NCBI RefSeq assembly: GCF_037042905.1
Contig: NC_087261.1
Location: 15,870,917-15,934,916 of the forward strand
Direction: 5' to 3'
Source: Lytechinus pictus
Lineage: Eukaryota > Echinodermata > Echinoidea > Temnopleuroida > Toxopneustidae
Length of the DNA stretch: 64,000 nucleotides
Below, in pieces: positions 22,613 to 35,116 of this stretch; the stretch's first letter is position 1, and every line of letters begins with the position of its first letter. Under the pieces are notes generated by a model. The model was not told the DNA's origin. It did no database searches and saw nothing but the letters and a program-made list of their open reading frames with translations. Both the position numbers and the translations under genes were made by a program.

Positions 22613-23595
22613 CAAAAATCGAAGCCATCCAAAACGACTGGTCCCTCGACACTCTGGGATGAGTGTATAATTAGGGACCAGATTACCTCTCTTGCATTTA
22701 GAGTGCAGAAATGCCGAATTAGCTATCAGGAATAGTATCATGATGTGGATGTGTATCAGGGAAGTACGTTATAAAGCAAATAATCAGTGATATATACAAT
22801 GACTTAATTGGTTATGAGCCAATCAGATGCAAGGATTTCAGTAGCTTATAACGGTTGTCAGTGAAAGTCATTATTTTGTGCTGCGCAGTTGGTTTCAATG
22901 CAGCTGATGAGTCACCACAATAACAAAAATTGGGTCAAAGAAAAGGGATAATCTAAATTGAGGACCTTTTTTCAATTTCAGATTTAAAAAAAAATCAGAT
23001 TTGGTACCGTGCGAATAATTATGTTCTGCCAATGAAATGAACTGCAGTATGGCAAGATAAAGGCTGCTATTTCGGGCAAAGTCGGTTGGGGGGGGGTAAG
23101 CTTGTTATATTGTCTGAGTTACGGAGTGTTTGGGAAGTACATAAGATATCTTCAATCCCTAAACCAGTTGGCATGATTAAATCTCAATACATCAGATTTG
23201 AATCAAACAGAAAATAAAAACCCAAAACTATTTTTATCGAAACTCATCGTTCTATCTTAATTTTCGTAATATTCCAAATGTACGACGTCATTATTTTGTT
23301 GCTCAACTTAATGGTCATATGACGGGAATTGAACTAGGAACCTGTTGATAACTCTCTTGGCAAAAAATAGATAGAGAGAATATGCCCATCTTTCTTGCCA
23401 ATTCATTCACAAAGTAACCTAATTATGCACTAGCACGAATAAGTATTGCTATTTTGATGACGATAATAATAAAATGCAACATTTTACTTTGCGATGACTA
23501 CCTTGACTTTTGCCTTGGTCATGATGATATGCACAATAATTACTCACAACATGTGAAACATCCGAAACGTGCGAAATGAATGAATAAAACATTAT
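22613..23595 (+). other. Intron sequence, no assigned feature
   Basis: Contains TGAGCCAATCAGATGCAAGG near 22815, a motif shared with the short elements at 51280 and 61348, but no bounded copy. Otherwise nothing recognisable. Confidence 0.35.
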
Positions 23596-23885
23596 GGCCC
23601 GTATTCCGAAGTCGGGTTTAACTTAAACTCAGGTTGAAAGTTGTGGTTTAAGTATGGATAGCAAATTTTTACATAAATCACTAACAGTATACATGTAGAG
23701 ATATCATTCTTCAGCTCATTTGGCTCTCAAATCATTCATAATTGTCTAGGAAGTATAAATAGATGATTGTCTTCACCATCGATGAATCAGGAAAGAGCAC
23801 AGTAAACATAAGAAACATACAACTTAATAAAATTTTTGACACTTTTGGCTTTCCATAATTTTAGCACAGAGTTAGACATGCGTTA
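23596..23885. mobile_element. Partial MITE, CCCGTATTC family
   Basis: Left end TGGCCCGTATTCCGAAGTCG and body (CTTTCCATAATTTTAGCACA near the far side) match the nested element at 1376-1692. The right terminus is missing. Confidence 0.65.
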
Positions 23886-24580
23886 TCATGTGTATCCTTT
23901 CGTGTATCCTTCATTCAATCCATGTTTTCAACTCTTCACTACGTGACGTCTTCCTCTATGACAAAGCAATCCATCATTCTCCATCTGTCTTATAAATAAT
24001 AGACGAATACGACAAGTATGTCAAAATACAAAACCGAAACGTCGATTAATAATAGACTGAATTTATTTGAACCACGTTCAGAACATACTTCTGTACTTTT
24101 TTGCAAGCTAGAAAATACCACATCATCGTGTCATCGTCGGGATTGTTAAACATTGTATTTGGACTTAGACTCTATCGTGTTTTAAAATTTTGAAAGCAGA
24201 TTTTTTTAACCATAGTATTGACTCAATTAGAGAAATATAAAGTTTTATGAATTATTGAGCAGTCCATGCATGTCTGACGAGACCAACGGAATACCTACCA
24301 TGCCTATACTGCAGGGGCCGCGGAACGGTTTTGCAAGTGTGGGGGAGCCAAAATGGGGAGGGGGGGATATAGAAAACATAAACCCTACCCTCTCCCAACC
24401 CACTCCCCTCCCCCCCCCCCCACATCTTTGTCTTAGTGTCTCTATCTCTATTTCTCCTGTCTCTTTCTTTGTCTTCCTCTCTATCGTAAATCGATGATCA
24501 CATTTTCACAGGCCGTTAATTTGACAGAAAGACTTCGGCCACCCAATGTACGTTGGGCATACGCTAGGGAACCTTAAAGG
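23886..24580 (+). other. Intron sequence with a G/C-rich element end
   Basis: CAGGGGCCGCGGAACGGTTTTGC at about 24312 is the left end of the G/C-rich family seen at 34956 and 39870; the rest of that element is not clear here. Confidence 0.45.
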
Positions 24581-25181
24581 TTAAAGGGATGGTCCAGGCT
24601 GAAAATATTTACATCTAAATAAATAGGGTAAATTCACTGAGCAAAATGCTGGAAATCGGATAACAAATAACAAAGTTATTGAATTTTAAAGTTCATCAAT
24701 ATTTTGTGAAAACAGTTATATGCACATCGTCATGAATATTCATTAGGTGGGCCGATGATGTCACATCCTCACTTTCCTTTTTCTTATGTTATTACATGAA
24801 ATCATAATTGTTTCATTTTTTTCATAAATGTGTAAATGATGTGTCTCCATTATGCTGAAATAAATTGCAGCAATAAATAACTAATGCACTTAATCAGTTG
24901 TCAATCAAATTGTTTTAGTTCTTGGTAGAAAATTTTTGAACAAACCTAATTTCATATGATAAAATAAAAAAGAACAAGTGAGGATATGACATCATCAGCC
25001 CATCTAATGAATATTTATGAAGACTTGCCTAGAACTGTTTCACCGGAATAATGCAAATCTTTAAAATTCAATAACTTCGTTATCTGTCATCCGATTTTGA
25101 TCACATTTTCAGCATTTTGCTTTATGAATTTTACTTTATTTATCAAGATATAATTATCTCCAGCCTGGACCATCCCTTTAA
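24581..25181. mobile_element. MITE, GGATGGTCCAGGCTG family
   Basis: Complete element bounded by TTAAAGGGATGGTCCAGGCT and AGCCTGGACCATCCCTTTAA. The two halves are imperfect mirror images (CAATAACAAAGTTATTG-type blocks, CATTAGGTGGGCCGATGATG). Related copies: 31959, 36430, 46265, 62779. Confidence 0.9.
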
Positions 25182-27003
25182 CTTTTAACTTCTAATATAG
25201 ACGTTCATTAAAACGGCAACGTCATCAGACACTCCGTGTCAGTGTCATAGAGATATTTCTCTATATGGTCAGTGTCCATCTCCCATTTCATTCTGCTACA
25301 AAATTGTTAGCTCAATCGCCGGCCTTGAAATCGTTATAATTATGTTTTAATGAATTTTCATTCAATTCATGTATTTCATTTCATTTTGTTTTGTTTTTCA
25401 TTTTATTTCATTTCATTTATGTATATTTCTTTAAGATTATTATCAATTATAGTACGAATGAATGAATGAATAAATACATAAATAAATTAATTAATACATA
25501 CATAAATAAATAAATAAATAAATAAATAAATATAATAGAACAAACCAATAGACAAATTTATGAAAATGAATAAACAGTTGAAAAGCCCAGTATACTCGAA
25601 CTAAACCCTGAAATCTGAGACGCAACACTCTTTGCAGTGTGATTTAAAGCGTTAAAGGCCCAAGAAATCAAATCACGTAAAATGAAAGGGAGCTTTCTCC
25701 CCCACCATGATACCACAGTTCCAGGCCTTTCGTCTGCAATTAGCAGCCTCACCCGTGGGTGTGTGGCCAGACTTCACGCAGTGCCGACGCAGCGACAGAC
25801 TCCCGTTTTACGTAAATAGAACACGGGGAAAAAACTAAAATAATTCATCTCTTTTCCGAACTTGGTTGATTGACCTCCCGGGCATTTAACTCAGAAATAT
25901 TACAATGCTACGTAAATTAATCGTACTTATATGTCAATCACGTTTTTTTTTTTAATAATGAGGATACATTTCTCAATAAGTGTGATAAAACTTTTCATAA
26001 TAACACACATAAATGCCGGGTACTGAATGAGAAGTTTTCATAATTGAGACTTTTCTTATTTTTATTGTGCACCATTAAGTTGAGCAAATACACTAATTAG
26101 GAAATAAAATTTTGTACTATAGGAATAATCATACTTATGCCAATCACTCTGGGGGGAAATCTCACGATACACTTCTAAATATTAATAAGGTACAACCTAT
26201 AATGTCACACTGGGAACACAAAAAGGGGGCAATTTTGCAGGGGCGACCTCTTCCCCCATTATTTTGAGTGAGAAAGAACAAAAAATAAGGGGTAGGGGAG
26301 AATGAGGGAGAAAGGGGAAGAAAGAAGGTAGAATATGAGAAACCTGGGTCGTAAAACTACGTAAATGCCCTATGATTTAATCGGGAAAAGATGACGTCAC
26401 CCCCCCCCCCCCCACCGAGCTGGAGAAAGGTGCAAAGTAGCACCTAAAATGCTCATTATTATGGCATTGTTAAAGATTGAAAATACTTAAAAGTGAATTT
26501 TATCCTGAAAATAAGGTGGATTTAATAAAACAGACAATTTTTAGATAAAATATCAGTGAATTTTTGCGAAAAATCCATCAAAGAATTGAGAGTTATGATT
26601 TCTTTTCTAAGTTTTTCATTCATGACGTCATAATGACAGCAGCCGCCCCATAATGTCATGTTACACAAATTTCCACAATTTCCCTTGTTTTACTTGTTAA
26701 TGATGAATAAAAAATACTGTACTTAATAAAGAGGTAATTATGCGCCTGGTGATATAGTGAACGCACACACAATAATTTTTTTGAGGAAATAGCCTTTTAT
26801 AGAATTTATATTGCATAATATAATGGAAGAGCTGCCCGTTTGTGACGTCACAAATTCAAAGATTTTTAGCAAACAAAAAATTAATCATAACTCCATTATA
26901 CATCGACGGAATTCGCCAAACTTTCACTATTGCATTTCGCTTGTTCTCTGCTGTTTTGATTTATTAAAGCAAAGCAGCGATGTCAACCTCCCCTCTAATA
27001 CTT
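25182..27003 (+). other. Intron sequence with an (AATA)n microsatellite
   Basis: A tetranucleotide run of AATA units at about 25440-25535; a C-run at about 26400. No coding exon recognised. Confidence 0.4.
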
Positions 27004-27182
27004 ACACTCTTAAAATGGCGGCAACATACTGTCCACACAACAATAAAATATTGGTTAAAAAATGTATCCAACTCTGGGTAGTTTACACCCAAAGCACACA
27101 TTGGTTTGAAACTACCCAGTTACCCAGAATTGGATAAAGTTTTAACCAATTGTTGTGTGGACAGTATGTTGCCTGGCATTTT
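27004..27182. mobile_element. MITE, ACACTCTTAAAATGG family, copy 1
   Basis: Inverted arms GGCAACATACTGTCCACACA and TGTGTGGACAGTATGTTGCC. The right terminus appears lost where the next MITE begins at 27183. Copy 2 is at 32706-32935. Confidence 0.8.
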
Positions 27183-27786
27183 CAAGGGACAAGTCCACCC
27201 CAATTAACAACAAAAAATGATTTTTAATAAAAAGAGAAAAATACAACAAGCATAGCACTGAAATTTCATCAAAATCGGATGTAAAATAAAAAAAGTTATA
27301 ACATTTTTTTCGCTTAATTTCACAAAATAGTTATAATGTACATCTCGGTCGCTATGCAAATGAGGGAACTGATGGCATCACTCACTCACTTTTTTTTTAT
27401 TTTATTATATGAGATATGAAATATTATATTTTTTTCCTCGTTGTCCTGTAACACAAAAGTTTTATTTCGCCCTGATCATGTTGAATTACCATTGTTTAAC
27501 ATTTCATGGTTCAGTCAAGTTGGTCCTTATGGGCAAATCTGTAAAAATGGAAATATTGCATAATTCAAACAATAAAAACAAAAGAATTAGTGAATGAGAG
27601 ACATCATCAACTCTCGCATGTGATTAAATTGTGCATACAACTATTTTGTGAAAAATAAGCGAAACTTAAAAATGTCATAACTTTCTTATTTTACATCCGA
27701 TTTTGATGAAATTTTCAGCATTATGCTTGTCTGATTTTTCTCTATTGATTCAAATAAAGATTTTTCTGGGGTGGACTTGGCCTTTA
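27183..27786. mobile_element. MITE, GGACAAGTCCACC family
   Basis: Ends AAGGGACAAGTCCACCCC and GGGGTGGACTTGGCCTTTAA; mirrored body with AAATCGGATGTAAAATAAAA and CATCCGATTTTGATGAAATT. Confidence 0.88.
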
Positions 27787-28940
27787 ATAGTGTGCATAAT
27801 ATCAGCGTCTGTAAGCGTATTGTAGGCCCACTCAGTATTATGTCTAACTGTTTTATTCACGAGCCTGAGACAAGGTGAACATGGTAAAATAAGAGAATAC
27901 ACTTGTAGGATTCCGAATACTTTCCAAATAAACAGTATGTAGGAGTGGGAAGTCGGGGTTGCAACCCCTTCAGATTTTATGGTAGCATAATGACGATGCT
28001 CTGTGGCCTTACATACGGAACGTGCTTTTCACGGGTTTATTGACCCTCCCAGATCGGCGCGCCATTACAGACAGACAGACACCCCGATTTTCAGCACCCC
28101 AAGACGGGTGTGAACCGAATAGAAGCGATGGTTGAGCAGGAGACTCGTAAATCTGAAGATGTGAAATTTAACAAGGCAAAGGAGGAAGAGAGGAATACAA
28201 CGGGCGCAATTAAAAGGGTCATAAATATAACAAGGAGTAAATTCAAGTTCGTGCCCTCGATCTTGTTTCATTTGAGACGGAGAGGGAGGGGAGCTCTCAT
28301 ATTGTGACGAAACTTCATATCTGCATATGGCATATATACAAGATGTTTATGAAATTGTATACAATAATCATAGTGAAACTATTGCAATTTTATCACATTA
28401 TCTTTTGATCTTAATAACTTTGATCACATTTTCCTGTGAAATTTGAATAGGACCTAAAGATTGTGTTCAGAGTGGAGTTTTCGTTCAAGTTACTGGATAC
28501 ATTTTTTGCCAATTTTTTAAACGTTATTTCTCATACATCAATTTATTGGCTCTTTTAATTAAACCAACCCTTTTACATCTATTGTTTAAATTAAGATATA
28601 CAGGGCTATAGCCGTGTCATCCAAAATGACGTTAATAATGATAAAATTGGTCTACTAGATGGGGACGTGAGGGCACTGCACCCTCGAAAGTTTCATGACA
28701 AAAAAAAGAGGAAAGTGAAGAAAAAATAAAAGAAAGGGGGAAATATGATATTATTTTCTGTCAAATCTATCTCAAAAAATCATATTTTCATTTTTTCTCG
28801 CAACCTTTTTTTTTCAGTAGAATTTCCCCCAGCATATTGTGCCTCTCTTATTATTGGCGCCAGTGGCTGGTTCCTCCACATTTCGGTCAATTTTTGTTGA
28901 ATTTGTCGTCATGTTCTTTATCATGTCGAACAGAAGCAGT
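27787..28940 (+). other. Intron sequence; 28060-28320 is an unrecognised less AT-rich block
   Basis: An unexplained block at about 28060-28320 (starting with (CAGA)n) is less AT-rich and free of the known repeat families. It is open on both strands for about 65 codons without family resemblance. It may be regulatory DNA; I see no splice sites that make it an exon. Confidence 0.3.
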
Positions 28941-29564
28941 TTAAAGGACAAGTCCACCTCAGAAAAATGTTGATTTAAATCAATAGAGAAAAGTCAGACA
29001 AGCATGATACTGAAAATTTTATCAAATTCGGATGTAAAATAAGGAAGTTATGACATTTTAAAGTTTCGTTTATTTTTCACAAAATAGTTATATGCACAAT
29101 TTAGTCACATGCAAAAGAAAGAATCGATGATGTCCCTCATTCACTATTTCTTTTGTTTTTTATTGTTTGAATTATACAATATTTCAATTTTTACAGATTT
29201 GACATGCAGTAAGGACCAACTTGACTGAACCATAAAATGTTAAACAATGGTATACCATGCACATGTTCAGGGAGAAATACAACTTTGTTTCACAGGACAA
29301 TCTGGAGAAAATTAGAATATTTCATATTTCACCTAATAAAATACAAAAGAAATAGTGAGTGAGTGAGTGATGTCATCAGTTCCCTCAATTGCATACCGAC
29401 CGGGATGTGCATATAACTATTTTGTGAAATTAAGCGAAACTTAAAAATGTCATAACTTTCTTATTTTACCGCATCCGATTTTGATGAAATTTTCAGTGTT
29501 ATGCTTGTGTGATTTCTCTCTTTTTATTCAAATCAACTTTTGTTGGGGTGGACTTGTCCTTTAA
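28941..29564. mobile_element. MITE, GGACAAGTCCACC family
   Basis: Complete: TTAAAGGACAAGTCCACCTC to GGGGTGGACTTGTCCTTTAA, with the mirrored body of the family. Confidence 0.92.
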
Positions 29565-31705
29565 GTAGAACTGAAATTATAGGCATGCTCCACACAAATA
29601 TAATTATGAAGCCATATTAAGCGGGAGTGGACTGGAAACCTTAATTCAGATTCAAAATATAGTTCTAAAATGGCCTAATTTAACCTGTCAATGTCTTCTA
29701 ATGATGGTCTATTAATCTCATCTTGATTTACACACACGTGTGTAAGACGGGAGCAGGAGGGGTCGTAAAACATCCCGATGCGGGATGATATACAAACCCG
29801 AGTTTAGCAGTCCGAGGCACGCCTCCAGCTGATAAAGAAGCGAGATTGTTGATATTCCGTTACCCTCGATATAGTGTGATATTTGGATGAAATTGTCAGG
29901 CTAATTCTTCTAGAGTGTGGGAGAACTCTTCCTTGCGATGAAATATTGCTTCTAATCATGACTTTCCTTAGTCCATCGGGACCTTTTGGGGTAACCGAAG
30001 TCGTAAAAACAATTTCATTTTACTGATTTTATTAGAAATGTAAAGTCCATGGGCTTGATGGAACACTATTGGAGATGCAACATGGATCTATTTATAAATC
30101 AGTATATAAACCATTACAGCATTATCAGTTAATTGTGCTAATTATCATCATATAATTATATACTCGTAACCCTAAGCGGATTTGTTTTCCTGTGGACAAG
30201 ACGCGTAAAAAAAATCAAAGAAACTCAAAAGCGAGGAAGCGAAGTGACCGAGTTTATCATGGTACCACTTTGCATTTTAAGGACTTCGTGCACACTTTTG
30301 GTGAATTTCGTTATTTTTCTATTTATTCACATGTATATAGATATTTAGAAAGATTTGGTAAAATTTATTCCACCATGTGAGGGTTCAAGCAATCAACGCT
30401 AAAACCAAAGATCAAAATTATCATTATAAATACGTCATCACAGTTAATTTGGACATATAACTTGTTTGCTTGTTTGATTTTTGGTTTGTTTGTTTGTATA
30501 TTCATTTATTCCACCATCAAAAATATGCTCACATTGGTAAAAAAAAGAGTGGACCCTTGGGTCATCTTACCTCGCCCTATTATAACCTATAGTGTCCCCC
30601 TTGCATCTATCTGCTTGTAGTTTGTACACACAATGGAGGCTCCTTTGCCAAGGCATGTTGGCACCATTTTAAAATTGTAATATGTTGCTAGCCAGACGAC
30701 CTGTTGCAAAATCATTTATAGTACTCTAAAGACAAGAAAGAGAAAAGCTCAGTTATATCGGCTTGCTATCATTTTTTACGTCCCATTATGGTCCAGCTCG
30801 TTATTGGTTAAACTTTAATATAAAAAAACACCACAAAACATAACAGCAATATCCCTCGAAATATACATCGTTGTTAATCGTTATTTCCATTTTGACTGTT
30901 TTGGCTCAATTTATTCTTTTTAATCTCACATGTATATTTTAGAAATGTTTATCGCGACACCGTTGTATTAGGTTTCTTTTTAACATCCCAATAAATGTTT
31001 CAACACACGACAGTTGGTGTTTTAATCGCGATCTGTCCTGGGAGTAGTCAACATTTTCATCGCTCTTTTGCGAGTCCGCGTCAAATCAAAAACGAGAAAA
31101 GTGTACAAAAGTATTTTCTCTGTTTGGTCCGCTATTGATTATTCCCATTTTAAATACTCCACAATAAAACGGAAAACATTGAAAAGATGGAGCGTGCCGT
31201 TAGAAATGAATGCATAAAGTTGCATGTTTTTAACAAATACATCAATGACACCTATACTTGTATATCACCTGCAACTATGGGATAACTTAAGCATGATAAG
31301 TGCACAATGAGTCGCAAAAATATGGGGGAGACATGGTCTATGTGATATAATTCAAAAAAGGTTATGAGCAAGAAAATTTTTGATATTTTTAATACAAAAA
31401 ACAAATAATGATTTATGATAGATTTTGACACAATATTAAGAAAATAATATCATATTTCGCAGTTTTTCATTTCCTTTTCTTTCCTTTTGTATTTTCTCTT
31501 GGTCGTGAAAGTGAAACTTTTTGGGTCCATGGCCCCCCAAGTCCCCCATCTTTATAAACCAGTAGATAACATGCAAATAAAACAACCGATTATCTCGGAT
31601 GGTTTTTCTTCTTGGGCCCAATTACAATTAGGTATTTTATCGAGGTAACTACTATAAAAACCTTGATTTTGATTAGCTTCTGAAGAGCCCTGTAACACCA
31701 TTGTA
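29565..31705 (+). other. Intron sequence, largely unique-looking
   Basis: No repeat family recognised. A block at about 29735-29835, with ACACACGTGTGT and CTGATAAAG, and another at about 31010-31130, are less AT-rich than their surroundings and are candidates for conserved non-coding DNA. Confidence 0.3.
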
Positions 31706-31922
31706 CACTCTAAATTCCAAGGATTTAAAATAAATCCAGATCGGCTGTGAATAGTGACCCGCCGAATATTAGATTTAAATCTAAACCTTATTTATTGATA
31801 TTTGAATTTAAATCTTTTGAGATTTAAAAGTTAATCATTAAGATTAAAAATAAATTCAAAAGTCGGCTGGTCACTATTCACAGCCGACCTGGATTTATTT
31901 CGAATCCTTGGAATGTAGTATG
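31706..31922. mobile_element. MITE, ATCCAGATCGGCTGTGAATAG family, copy 2
   Basis: CACTCTAAATTCCAAGGATT opens it and AATCCTTGGAATGTAG closes it; inner arms ATCCAGATCGGCTGTGAATA and TATTCACAGCCGACCTGGAT are near-perfect inverted copies. Confidence 0.85.
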
Positions 31923-31958
31923 TAGTTTTAATAATGGAAAAGATACCATAGCTGAGTC

Positions 31959-32556
31959 CTAAAGGGGTATACTCCAAGGTGAAAATAAATATGTCTGAAT
32001 GAATAAAAGTAAAATTCACTTGGCAAAACGTAGAAAATTTCATTAAAATCTGATAACAAAGTTATTATTGATTTTTTAAAAACTAGAATTATTTTGTGGA
32101 ATCAATGCACGCCGTCATGAATATGCAAAAGGTGGGCTGATATTGTCCCCACTTTTCTTTTTCTTGTCATTAAATCATAATTTCATATTTTCATAAATGT
32201 GCGTATGATAACGTCTCTCTTCTTACAAAATAAGTTGCATCAGTGTTTATCTCATACATTAAATCAGGAACCCATCCAAATGTTTTCGTTCTTAGATGAA
32301 AACAATTGAATAAATGTGATTTCATATACAATTATACAAAAGAACAGGTTGAGATATGATATAATTTTAAAAAACTTGCTCATTACATATCCATGAAGAC
32401 ATGGATAGAACTGTCTCGCCTAAATAATGCAAAACTTTGAAATATCATAACTTCGTTATTCCTTGTCACATTTTGATGACATTTTCAATGTTTTGCTTGT
32501 CTCAATATTTGATATGTTCAAATCATATTATTTTTCAGCCTGGAGTACCCCTTTAA
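31959..32556. mobile_element. MITE, GGATGGTCC/GGGTACTCC family
   Basis: Left end TAAAGGGGTATACTCCAAGG, right end GCCTGGAGTACCCCTTTAA; body as in the copy at 24581. Confidence 0.85.
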
Positions 32557-32705
32557 ACGGGCCCCTGATGTGAAAACTTTTTTCATTTCATATCGCTCCT
32601 TTTCATCCTCTTTCTTTTTATCACACTCCTTCCTCACTCTTTTTTTTTCTTATGATGGGCCAAATACCTATAAATTGCCCAAGAAATTACGTTTATTAAT
32701 ATCTG

Positions 32706-32935
32706 CACACTTAAAATGTTGGGCAACATATACTGTCCACTGTGTTGGGTAATGTATGTTGGTAAAATATATATATATTCTGGGAAATTATTATCAAATT
32801 GAGCAAATTTATTACACAGTTATTAGTTTTTATTACCCAATTTGGACAGATTTTAACCAATAGTTTTGTGGACAGTATGTTACCCAGGATTGGTTAAAAG
32901 TTGGGCATTGTTTGCCCAACTATTTTAAGAGTGTG
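32706..32935. mobile_element. MITE, ACACTCTTAAAATGG family, copy 2
   Basis: CACACTTAAAATGTTGGGCA and TGCCCAACTATTTTAAGAGT are the inverted ends; ACTGTCCAC and GTGGACAGT blocks lie inside. Confidence 0.8.
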
Positions 32936-33520
32936 ATATTGTTTATGTATTTTCTTCATGCTGTCACCTTACGTCTTCAAAATAAAAATAAAAATACTAC
33001 ACTGTATATAGCCCTACTTTTTATTATTGTTTTTGAGAGAGGAAGGGCTTGTGACTGGGGCATGCCTTCGACTTCAAATATTTATATTTTTTACGATTTA
33101 ATTTTTCTTCATTATTTTCTATGTAGTTTTTCAATAAAAGGCGATTGAATTGTCATTTTATTTAGATTATTTCACACTCTTTTTCTCCATAGTGATCTGT
33201 TTAGATCCGTTTTGTATTTTGTTGTGAAGCTATAGCCCGGGGGGGGGGCAGTCAAATATATTGCTGTACATACGCGTGACCAAGTAATTTCCAAGCACCC
33301 CCAAACGAGTTTTTCTCTGTGTGCAAAATAACCCCCAAAACAATTTTTTGCGGGCTTTATTTACACATTTAGGCCCCTAAACAATTAAGTTCAGCCAACG
33401 CTGTATTTGATCTCAACCTGAAATATTTTCCTTCTCCAGGTTAGCAAAGAAAGTGATTTCAACAAGAATTTAATTTCATGTTCTCACTGATTTTTTTTTT
33501 CGTCTCCCTCTGCTACCTAG
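32936..33520 (+). other. 3' end of the bHLH intron
   Basis: G-run at about 33240. The intron closes with the pyrimidine tract TTTTTTTTTTCGTCTCCCTC followed by TGCTACCTAG, a strong acceptor. Confidence 0.7.
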
Positions 33521-33586
33521 AAATGGCCGATGCGATCTCGCCTCTATGCCGGAGCTTCGGCGGACTGCCTCCTTGATGGATCGTAA
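33521..33586 (+). CDS. TCF24: TCF24-type bHLH transcription factor, terminal coding exon
   Basis: Twenty-one codons plus TAA. It reads KWPMRSRLYAGASADCLL and ends DGS. KWPMRSRLY directly follows HPVK in TCF24 proteins, and joining this exon in phase 0 to the donor at 16326/16327 recreates that string exactly. The acceptor is CTACCTAG at 33513-33520, after a long pyrimidine tract. The exon is on the plus strand; a longer minus-strand reading frame across the same bases is spurious. With this exon the protein is 238 residues, and its tail is shorter than my recollection of the human one. The exon is easy to miss because it is tiny and 17 kb away. Confidence 0.92.
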   Translation, partial: KWPMRSRLYAGASADCLLDGS

Positions 33587-33990
33587 TAGCCACCAGCCTC
33601 TATCTTCATCTTTCTTCATATTAAACACCAAAGAAAAACAGACTTCATTCGATTCTGATTTCCCAAAGAGCGCCTTCCATAACTTCTTATTCGTATTATT
33701 CTTAATGAGCGTGGTATAGGAATAGATTACGAAGTAGATTGGAGTATTTATTTTAATTATTAGATGGATCATTGACATGAATAAGATGTGAGGAATAATC
33801 TGCCAGATGGACGATATTAGCCTTCCTGTATTCACAATTTGATTTGGTTTGATCATGGACCTATAGGTCCATGGTTTGATTTGATTTGAATTCTGCATTC
33901 ATGATGAATATGCAACATAACATATACAAATGCAATACATATGTAACAAACAATATTAATAGTCGTAATATAAGCAATGCAAAATAAATA
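33587..33990 (+). other. Probable 3' UTR of the bHLH gene
   Basis: Follows the stop codon. A candidate AATAAA lies at 33983-33988, immediately before a MITE; an ATTAAA lies near 33620. No other feature. Confidence 0.4.
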
Positions 33991-34579
33991 TTAAAGGACA
34001 AGTCCACATCAAACAAACAGTTGATTTGAATAAAAAGAGAAAAATTCAACTAGCATAACACTAAAATCGGATGTAAAATAAGAAATTTATGAAATTTTAA
34101 AGTTTCGCATAATTTCAAAAAACAGTTATAAATTATGCACATCCTGGCTGGTATGCAAATGAGGAGACTATGACATCATCGACTCACTATTTCTTTTGTA
34201 TTTTATTATATGTAATATGAAATATTCTAATTTTCTCCTCATTTTCAAATGATACAACGATTAATTCCTCCCTGAACATGTGGAATTAGCATTGTTTAAT
34301 ACTATATGGTTCAGTCAAGTTGGTCCTTGTTGTCAAATCTATAAAAAATTAAATATTGTTTAATTCAAACAATAAAAAAACAAAATAAATAGTGAGTGCA
34401 TCATCGACTGACTCACCTAGTTGTGCATATCACTGTTTTGTGAAAAATAAGCGAAACTTTAATATATCATAACTTTCTTATTTTACATCCGATTTTGATG
34501 AAATTTTCAGCACTATGCTAGTTTGATTTTTCTGTATTTATTCAAGTCAGCATTTTCCTGGGGTGGACTTGACCTTTAA
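33991..34579. mobile_element. MITE, GGACAAGTCCACC family
   Basis: TTAAAGGACAAGTCCACATC to GGGGTGGACTTGACCTTTAA; body typical of the family. Confidence 0.9.
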
Positions 34580-34955
34580 CAATATGCATTATTCACTTAC
34601 AAGAATCATACAATGCAGGAGACCGCCATCATGAGCGATTAAGCTTAAAAATTATGGCGGCTCTCTTTAAAGCTCTCTGATAATAGAGAGCTTTAGATTT
34701 GCTACACGAATATAAGTATGCATACATGTGACGAACTTAATCGGCCAGAAAAAGTAAACTGTTATGCGCTTGTGCAAGACCATATGTTTTGTGGAAGTGC
34801 ATGCAAAAAAATTTTCTCTCGAAAAAACAATGTTAAGACGTTCAAAGACCAGGAGCTCGGAATCACATTGGCACTGATAAATCAAATAACTTTTAACAAT
34901 GCCAATTTCATTTTCACATAGTCCACTGTATGCTAACAAATTGTGAAGACACTTA
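34580..34955. other. Spacer with a small hairpin
   Basis: An imperfect hairpin AAAGCTCTCTGATAATAGAGAGCTTT near 34669-34695. No gene recognised. Confidence 0.4.
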
Positions 34956-35116
34956 GCAGGGGCAGCGGAACGGGGGGAGGGGGACTTGCGGGGCTTCAGC
35001 CCCCCCCCCCCTCTTTTTTTCCAAGACCGTGAACAAAAACGTAAAAACTACCATCTGATTATGATTTTTTGAATGGTCCCCCCCCCCCCCACTTTCAAAG
35101 CCGTTCCGCAGCCCCT
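34956..35116. mobile_element. G/C-rich short element with GGGGCMGCGGAACGG ends
   Basis: AGGGGCAGCGGAACGG and CCGTTCCGCAGCCCCT are inverted ends around poly-C/poly-G runs. Relatives are at 38567 and 39870, and a left end near 24312. Confidence 0.7.

Noticed and set aside
33476..33898. 140-codon minus-strand reading frame
   Set aside because: It overlaps, on the opposite strand, the bHLH terminal exon, which has family similarity and a strong acceptor. The minus frame has neither.
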